Positions 59,901 to 64,000 of a stretch of DNA of 64,000 bases are shown here, one piece after another. A program made the position numbers and the translations under genes. The stretch is from Tetrastigma voinierianum (lineage: Eukaryota > Streptophyta > Magnoliopsida > Vitales > Vitaceae), in the NCBI GenBank assembly GCA_016808115.1, contig JAEQBH010007414.1, positions 62,001 through 126,000 on the forward strand, in the 5' to 3' direction. The notes below the pieces were generated by a model, which did no database searches, was not told where the DNA came from, and saw only the letters and a list, made by a program, of their open reading frames with translations. The number at the start of each line of letters is the position of its first letter. The first letter of the stretch is position 1.

Positions 59901-60690
59901 TTCGCAATCTTCCTCCCAAACGACTTGGCATCCTTCGCAGTTTGTATGCGGGTTTAGCAATCTTTGAAAAGTCTTTAATGAAACTGGCCGGTAGAAGCCC
60001 GCATGACTAAGGAATTGTCTAACTGTTTTTACATTTGTTGGGGGCGGTAATTTGGAAATAATGTCGATCTTGGCTTATCAACTTCACCCCCGCTAGAAAT
60101 AATGTGCCCCAATACAATTCTCAGTTTACCATAAATGGCATTTCTCCCGCTTAAGCACCAAATTCTTCTCTATGCACCTCTCGCAAATGGCTTCCAAATT
60201 GCTACATTCTTCAAAATCGCCCTACATATCGCGGATATCATCCATGTATACCTTCCATTATACGCCTACCATGTTACCGAACATACCGAGCATACATCAA
60301 AAGTGGTTACGTTACAAAGCCCAAAAGGCATCCTCCTATAAGCATACGCGCTAAATGGACAAGGAAAGATCTTTTCCCGATCTTCTGGGCAATTTCTATC
60401 CGAAGTAATCGAATACTCCATCCAAAAAGAAATAGGCGGGTGGGCCCAACTCTTTCTGCTGAGCCGATCGATGAACGGCAATGGAAAGTGGTCTTTTCGT
60501 GTCACCTCATTGAGCCTTCTATAATCTATACACACTCTCCAACTGGTTGTAAGTCGGGTAGACAATTCTTCACCCTTCTCGTTTTTCACAGTTGTTACTC
60601 CTGATTTTAGGCACCACCTGAGTCGGGCTAACCCATGTGCCATCGTAAAACGGGATAAATGATAACACTGAGCAATTTCCAAGACCTACA
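59900..60690 (-). pseudogene. E5 reverse transcriptase
   Basis: The minus-strand ORF 60266-60682 has SGVTTVKNEKGEEL, then CIDYRRLNEVTRKDHFPLPF, then YAYRRMPFGLCN, all core RT blocks. The catalytic motif YMDD reads at 60237-60248 in another frame. The thumb continues to about 59900. Between FPLPFID and YAYRR the frame is disturbed. RT copies the element RNA using the tRNA primer. Almost all core motifs can be seen, so this is the best RT in the window. Confidence 0.9.
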
Positions 60691-60699
60691 CGAACTATC

Positions 60700-61200
60700 A
60701 GATGGGGATTCAACCTCCGCTGGGGTCACTAACGTACTTAGACTCCTCTTCTAAATAGATGTGATGAGTGCAAATGGACGGTTTATGCCTTCGTATCAGA
60801 AATTTTCCATCCCACGCTCGCTTGTTCTTTGAGAAGTGTGCAGAGATTATGCTCTTTGCAAGAGTTAGCAAGAAGGAAATCACAATCGGGCACGCTTCAT
60901 TTGCTTCCAAAATGCATACTTTAAATCAGCCTGGGAGGGGGTTTGAGTTATAGCCATGGAGGTTCCTGGATTCATTACCAAATAATGAGGCAAAATTTCT
61001 ATTCTTCTTCCAATACTCCCGTACTAAGCTCATTTCTTGAAATTTGTGTTGCTCTACAAGGCAATCGGATAACTCTGAAGTTAATATCTCTTGCACTTGC
61101 TGTTGGTTAGCCTGTTCTTCCAAAATGGTATCTAAAATACATACTTCTTCAAAGTCATCCTCCTCCGAGTGCATATGCCTTTTTACCCAAATGAAAAATA
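60700..61200 (-). pseudogene. E5 protease-RT linker
   Basis: The minus-strand frame 60926-61174 is open, acidic and glutamine-rich (EEDDFEEVCILDTILEE). This is usual for the region between protease and RT in this clade. No enzymatic motif is present, and none is expected. Confidence 0.65.
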
Positions 61201-61214
61201 TCGAAGTTCCAAGG

Positions 61215-61604
61215 TCATATTTCCAAATGTGAGTTGCATGACTCCATTCCTAAGAATTGATGATTGCATTTGAAGTTAGCCAAAAACGGTCTCCCTAATA
61301 GTGATGGGCACCGATTAGGTCCTATTGCAACCTGGTTCAGACGTTTACAACCCATCGGATAGTAAAATCTGTCCACTTGTATAAGAACGTCCTCAATGGT
61401 TCCTTTTGGTATTTTAATAGACCTATCAACGAGCGAAAGTGTGATGGAAGTGGGTTTCAGTTCACCCAAACCCAATTGCTTGTACATAGAATACGGCAAC
61501 AGATTCACACTAGCTCCTGTGTCTAATGTTGCTTTCTCCATCGCTACGATGCCTCCAATATTCACCGAAGATCGTAGGGACATCCCGGGGTCCTTATACT
61601 TCAC
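61215..61604 (-). CDS. E5 aspartic protease domain (part of gag-pol), open
   Basis: A continuous minus-strand frame of 129 codons. The catalytic DTGAS is at residues 28-32, followed by VNLLPYSMYKQLGLGELKP, then a SLVDRSIKIPKG block, IEDVLIQVD and LLGRPFL near residues 108-114. These are the ordered landmarks of an Athila-type retropepsin. The GRPFL end is distorted (an inserted RLNQVAIGPNRCP-like stretch), so it may contain compensating small indels. It is a domain of a polyprotein, not a free gene; the first ATG is only the start of the open frame. It lies between the gag end and the PR-RT linker. Confidence 0.85.
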   Translation of the reverse strand: MKYKDPGMSLRSSVNIGGIVAMEKATLDTGASVNLLPYSMYKQLGLGELKPTSITLSLVDRSIKIPKGTIEDVLIQVDRFYYPMGCKRLNQVAIGPNRCPSLLGRPFLANFKCNHQFLGMESCNSHLEI

Positions 61605-61699
61605 TCGGGAGTCTTGCTCTATAATGGCACTAACTTGCTCGCTAAAAAGGCCTTTTATTTACATTAAGACCTCTTTACCGTGCACAAATCCTTTAAGAA

Positions 61700-63300
61700 T
61701 TTTGCGAGGTAGGAACCTCGCTTTTAATCATATCGCAGGAGAGGAATATCACTTCACTTGCCGCATTACTTCCAACATTTCGCTTGGTTAATAAAAATTC
61801 TTCTTCTGAGAACTCCGCGAAACGAGGGGTATTCTAATCTTTACCTCTTCTCGCTTCACCGATCGCTCTTTTTCTTTGAAGTGGCTCAACCCACTAATGG
61901 AGTCGACTCGACCGGGCATTGGTACCGCTGGCTTTAATTCTACCACTTCAGAAAGTCACACAACTGCCTTAACTTCATCTTTTGCATTTAAGTCCCTGTT
62001 AGTCCTGCTTCATTCACCACTTTCATATCATAGCCTCGGAAGGGAGCCTTCCCTTTTTCGAACTCGCGAATCGCCGATTAGACAATTTTGAAATCTCAAA
62101 ATGCATATCATTCAATTTCCCGTTGAGTGAACTTTCTAATTCGCTCTGCTAATTTTCTCGAATTAGTTTGGACATTCAGCACCTTCTGTTCTTCTACAAA
62201 TATGCCTACCACCTTACTTAAATTCAGGATTGCCTGTTCAACAGGAGAAGATAGTGGAGGCATCTGTTGTGTTGTTGAAGTGGATCTGAACTGCTGCTGT
62301 TCTGCTGGAGGGATATATACTGGGGGTTTTGGCTTCCCTGGCATGTTTGAGTAGTTTTTCCAATTATGAATGTTGGAGTTGCCAAACTGAGATTCATTGA
62401 ACAGATTCACCCCGATTCACAATTTGATACGGTCTGCATCGTTCTTGCAGCGATCATCGGAATGACAAATAGAAAGTAAGAAGGTCGGGCATGTTGATAA
62501 CTCATTTCATCGAAAGTGCATTTTATGCTGATTTTTATTTCCATCTAATCCGGCCTTCTAGCTTAAATGGTCAATTTTTCACAAGGTGTCCTCGTAGCGT
62601 ATGAATGACTCCCCCCGGTAAACTCGAGTGCCTCGGCCTTCTTGGGCCTCGACGAGGTTCATCCCATGCCTTGAGCTGCACTTACATAGTTCAAGAAGTC
62701 CAAAGCCTCATCCTGGTGTTTACTTAAAAAGTTACCCCGCATTACTGTTTCCCTAGCAATTGTTTCATAGGTGGGGACATACCGTCATAGAAATGGTTCA
62801 CCATCAAAACCCATGGTGTGGGCAAAAATTTATAGTTTCCATAAACCTTTCCTAACACCGGTAAAATCTCACCATCATGAGCCGCAAAGGTATAAATTTG
62901 TCTCTTTCAAATTGTTGGTCTTATGAGTATCAAGAACTTCTTCAGAATTCGTCCGCAACACCCCAATTTCTAATGGTTCTAGTTCTCGCGAAGCCTAGCC
63001 AAATCTGCCTCACTTCAGGGTCGCTGAAATGCTTTTAGCTTCAAAGAAATCCATGTCCATCATACCTTCCTTAAAGGTGCAGTGCAACCTCCTCAAAATC
63101 CCTAATATGAGTGTATGGATTTTCATTTTCCATACCATGATACGTGGGGAGTAGGGTGCTCAAATATGGCCTCACCGCTAAGCATCTTCGCCAGGAGGAA
63201 TGATACAGACGGGCACTAACTCTTAGGAGGGTGGATGTGTAATCCTCATGGTTCTATAGGTCGTTGGATTCATTAGTTCCAAAATGACTGTTCTTCGTGC
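61700..63300 (-). pseudogene. E5 gag
   Basis: The minus-strand piece 62108-62410 is open, with PPVYIPPAEQQQ, a proline/glutamine-rich segment, SPVEQAILNLSKVVG and a charged helical end. E4 gag shows a matching SPVEQAILNLSKVV phrase near 30055-30100. Toward the N-terminus, phrases HKTNNLKE (about 62930) and NFLSKHQDEALDFLNYV (about 62690-62745) match the capsid region. The first part, near 63050-63200, has RDFEEVALHL. It forms the virus-like particle. Frameshifts separate each piece. Confidence 0.8.
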
Positions 63301-63620
63301 AAGGATCCATGGTATCGCGTACACCGACTTCATCGACCGGGTCAGGCTGTGTACCGATTCTATGCTTCGGCGTTCCTCCGTCCCAACACTCGCATACAAT
63401 CGTTACACAACCGAGACACAACAAAGAGCACAAACCAACTTGCAAAAAGGTTAGGTTAGCTAAAATAAAAACCGACCGTATAAACAAAACAAATATTAAG
63501 CATCGCAAAGTGATGAAAACTTGCGCCATCGCAATCGGGTTACAAAAAGAGTTGAAAAGATTACCTTCACTTGTGATGTTGATCACAAGTACCCTTCAAC
63601 TTATCATTCGTAGTTTGGCA

Positions 63621-63640
63621 CCATCCCCGCAAATCCGCCA
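63621..63640 (-). other. E5 primer-binding site
   Basis: The minus strand reads TGGCGGATTTGCGGGGATGG, close to TGGCGCCGTTGCCGGGGATGG, two bases from the LTR edge. GTGCCAAAC follows, as in E4. Confidence 0.8.
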
Positions 63641-63642
63641 TT

Positions 63643-64000
63643 TGCTTCGTGTCACAAAGAGGGCTGAGCTAAAATCAACAAAATTTATATACACCTAGCT
63701 TCCTACTACCGTCGTAGTCAAGCTACCGCAGTATAGCGGCTCAGTGGCCGAACACTGGGATGGGTTTATCCTAGGAATGATTTGCATAAGTGCACGAAGG
63801 TATGACTTTCTATTTGGACTTTTGGATTTTTGTTTCAAAAACAGCAGGATGAGTTTGAAAACCGATTAACTGTAAAACTGAAATGAAGTGTGAAAAGCTA
63901 ACTTTGAAGATTTAGGTCACTAACTTGGTACCCTAGGGCAAACAAGTGTCCCTAAGCCTTATCCTCACATATGACAAGCAACCTATGTCCAAGCCACAAC
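63643..64000 (-). repeat. E5 5' LTR, first 358 bases visible
   Basis: It starts TGCTTCGTGTCACAAAG and follows 54069-54430 closely (TTTATATACACCTA, GATGGGTTT, GCATAAGTGCACGAAGGTA). It runs off the window. Confidence 0.9.

Larger units (their letters stand above)
54069..64000 (-). mobile_element. E5: gypsy retrotransposon, minus strand, right end beyond window
   Basis: Its 3' LTR (54069-55625) and the start of its 5' LTR (63643 on) are direct copies, both beginning TG and sharing CACAAAGAGGG-TGAGCTAAAATC. PBS, gag, PR, RT, RNase H and IN lie between in proper order. It is inserted in the RT region of H and carries a solo LTR at 57558-58832. It is the best-preserved coding copy in the window but still frameshifted. 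Confidence 0.9.

Overview
The window is plant repeat DNA, most likely from a eudicot. I find no convincing host protein-coding gene, tRNA, rRNA or CRISPR array. The evidence is a 135-bp tandem satellite plus nested Ty3/gypsy LTR retrotransposons of the non-chromodomain Athila/Tat type. These have tRNA-Asp-like primer-binding sites (TGGCGCCGTTGCCGGGGA), a gag-PR-RT-RNase H-IN order, and in two elements an extra ORF after pol. Homologous coding stretches are cut by frequent one- and two-base indels, and satellite units vary in the same way. Part of this may be noise in a long-read assembly, so age and frameshift statements are tentative.

Layout. (1) 1-7180: satellite array A. (2) 7181-23580: retrotransposon E2 on the minus strand, about 16.4 kb with LTRs of about 3.2 kb, inserted in the satellite. 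It carries gag, PR, RT, RNase H, IN and the extra ORF, all frameshifted. (3) 23581-27090: satellite array B, continuing array A in phase. (4) 27091-30483: 5' LTR and gag of E4, plus strand, whose far end is not visible. (5) From 30484: element H, minus strand, inserted in E4's gag. Its LTR (30484-32015) and integrase (to 34613) are followed by RNase H and part of RT (53115-54068). (6) 34614-53114: element E3, plus strand, inserted in H, with intact TG...CA ends and a perfect 5-bp target duplication CTCTT. E3 has gag and protease but lacks RT, RNase H and IN. Its extra ORF is split by a solo LTR (42284-48573, target duplication ATGCT), which contains another probable solo LTR (42774-46559). (7) From 54069 to beyond the window end: element E5, minus strand, also inserted in H. 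It has a recognisable gag, PR, RT and IN, and a further solo LTR (57558-58832).

Nesting therefore reaches five insertions deep: satellite, E4, H, E3, solo LTR, solo LTR. E2, E3 and the outer solo LTR form one related group. E4, H, E5 and the 57.6-kb solo LTR form a second group with LTRs of about 1.5 kb.

The most interesting signal is regulatory in appearance. In the E2/E3 group, dense copies of the palindrome GTCGCGAC (best form GATGTCGCGACATC) sit directly upstream of the LTR TATA box. The same motif recurs between the end of pol and the extra ORF in both E2 and E3. The second group has a different palindrome (TTCGCTATGCATAGCGAA and variants) in the matching place upstream of its TATA box. 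The satellite also shows signs of higher-order organisation.
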